64,000 nt of DNA from Theocolax elegans (taxonomy: Eukaryota; Arthropoda; Insecta; Hymenoptera; Cerocephalidae), in contig CM047426.1 of the NCBI GenBank assembly GCA_026168455.1, forward strand, positions 40,285,313 to 40,349,312, in the 5' to 3' direction. The position numbers were made by a program, and so were the translations under genes. Numbering within the stretch: the first letter of the stretch is position 1; the number at the start of each line of letters is the position of its first letter. Shown here one piece after another: positions 62,901-64,000 of this stretch. The notes under the pieces were generated by a model. It was not told where the DNA came from. It saw only the letters and a program-made list of their open reading frames with translations, and made no database searches.

Positions 62901-64000
62901 CTCGTTGAGGTTGGTTACCACTTGTACATGATGGTACGTCCGAGACATCGAAGCTGCGCGCGAACGTACCACGATGTCTACGCGCTGCGAGTTGCACACG
63001 CTATTTATGATAATTAATTAATGAAAATATAAAGCTGAATGCGAAAAAGTAAGAGAAGAGGCGCCTTGGTTTATTAATAAACTAACTATGTGTTGAAATT
63101 CAGATAAAAATGTCATTGCGTTTTCTAGAAAAGTCTGACCAAAAATATAAAAGTTATCCACGTCGTTGAGTATATACGACTACACTTACACATGGTGGTA
63201 CGTCCGAGACATCGAAGCTGCGCGCGAACGTACCACGATGTCTACGCGCTGAGAGTTGCACACGCTATTTATGATAATTAATTAATGAAAATATAAAGCT
63301 GAATGTGAAAAAGTAAGAGAAGAGGCGCCTTGATTTATTAATAAAGTAACTATGTGTTAAATTTTAGATAAAAATGTCAATTCGTTTTCAAGAAAAGTCT
63401 GACCAAAAATATAAAAGTTATCCACGTCGTTGAGTATATACGACTACACTTACACATGGTGGTACGTCCGAGACATCGAAGCTGCGCGCGAACGTATCAC
63501 GATGTCTACGCGCTGCGAGTTGCACACGCTACTTATGATAATTAATTAATGAAAATATAAAGCTGAATGCGAAAAAGTAAGAGAAGAGACGCCTTGGTCT
63601 ATTAATAAACTAACTATGTGTTGAATTTCAGATAATAATGTCAAATCTTTTTCGAGAAAAGTCTGACCAAAAATATAAATGCTATCAACGTCGTTGAGAA
63701 TATAGTATTACATTAACACATGGTGGTACGTCCGAGACATCGAAGATCCGCGCGAACGTACTACGATGTCAGCGCGCTGCGAGTTGCACACACAATCTAT
63801 GATAATTAATTAATAAAAATATAAATCTGAATGTAAAAAAGTAAGAGAAGAGGTGCCTTGGTTTATTAATAAACTAACTATGTGTTGAGTTTCAGATAAT
63901 AATGTCTATTCGTTTTCGAGAAAAGTCTGACCAAAAATTTAAATGCTATCAATGTCGTGGAGTATATACGGCTACACTTACACATGATGGTACGTCCGAG
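59901..64000. repeat. Satellite higher-order block D3, further copies to the window edge
   Basis: Clean sequence again. The D3 marker at 60,605 and 63,743 is 3,138 bp apart (12 monomers), and the order around it repeats 47,600-50,300. Class B monomers at about 61,744, 62,277 and 62,804 are again every second monomer. The array runs off the window inside a monomer. Confidence 0.85.

Larger units (their letters stand above)
12764..64000. repeat. Satellite array, monomer about 262 bp (260-265), about 195 copies, open at the right edge
   Basis: Spacing of the GAGAAGAGG landmark gives 263, 260, 260, 264 and 264 bp for successive monomers from 13,518. The class A monomer ends in GCGCTGCGAGTTGCACACGC and ATGATAATTAATTAAT. 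Class B (about 34 copies, for example around 14,041, 16,411, 38,491, 49,674 and 62,275) instead has CGTAGGGCGTCCTAAACGC, GCGCCTCTATTTATTAATAA and CACCTCGTTGAGGTTAGGTT. Both share a GC-rich core and the AAGAGAAGAGGCGCC block. All monomers are in the same orientation. Class B recurs every 2 to about 9 or more monomers, giving higher-order periods. About 190 bp of the monomer matches the TTAA MITE at 8,318-8,709. The many 60-100-aa reading frames on both strands are phases of the repeat, not genes. Confidence 0.97.

Noticed and set aside
13435..62999. Many 60-100-aa reading frames, such as those starting MYIGFF and MDNIYIF on the minus strand and MNVIHVVE on the plus strand
   Set aside because: They recur with the monomer period, exist on both strands over the same bases, and are broken by every indel. 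Their similarity comes from the repeat, not from selection on protein.
12764..64000. CRISPR array
   Set aside because: The repeat is a continuous 262-bp tandem unit with no short repeat-spacer pattern, and there are no cas genes. The DNA is eukaryotic.

Overview
This window reads as AT-rich, gene-poor nuclear DNA of an arthropod, most probably an insect. The support is a tRNA-derived SINE, a decayed Helitron, a piggyBac transposase fragment, several foldback elements and long satellite DNA. I found no intact host gene, no operon and nothing bacterial. The species cannot be named from what is visible.

Layout. Positions 1-3,000 hold mostly unassigned AT-rich sequence, with a TA microsatellite, a possible GIY-YIG/reverse-transcriptase tail (754-951) and a small minisatellite. 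Positions 2,991-9,230 are a transposon graveyard. It contains a tRNA-derived SINE, a truncated piggyBac transposase, a hairpin insertion with 14-bp flanking repeats, and a Helitron Rep pseudogene on the minus strand (about 7,500 down to 4,196). The Helitron is split by a 653-bp foldback element and a GC-rich foldback element. A 392-bp TTAA-flanked foldback element (MITE) follows at 8,318-8,709. Positions 9,234-11,356 are a 427-bp tandem repeat whose first, degenerate unit carries a 59-bp SINE 3' end with a 15-bp target-site duplication. Positions 11,357-12,763 are unassigned and locally GC-rich.

From 12,764 to the right edge (over 51 kb) the window is one satellite array with a monomer of about 262 bp, roughly 195 copies. 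It has two monomer classes (A and B), higher-order periodicities and large internal duplications. Some stretches are clean. Others (about 19.4-31.2 kb, 50.3-50.4 kb and 52.2-59.9 kb) are full of single-base indels that look like uncorrected long-read sequence.

Main result. About 190 bp of the satellite monomer aligns with one arm plus the centre of the TTAA foldback element at 8,318-8,709. The other 75 bp or so is a GC-rich module absent from that element. It carries two interlocked inverted repeats and is kept in both monomer classes. The satellite therefore looks like the tandem amplification of half a MITE fused to a GC-rich box. The monomers at the array edge (12,764-13,400) are the most MITE-like and most diverged. 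A centromeric or heterochromatic role is an inference from the array structure only.
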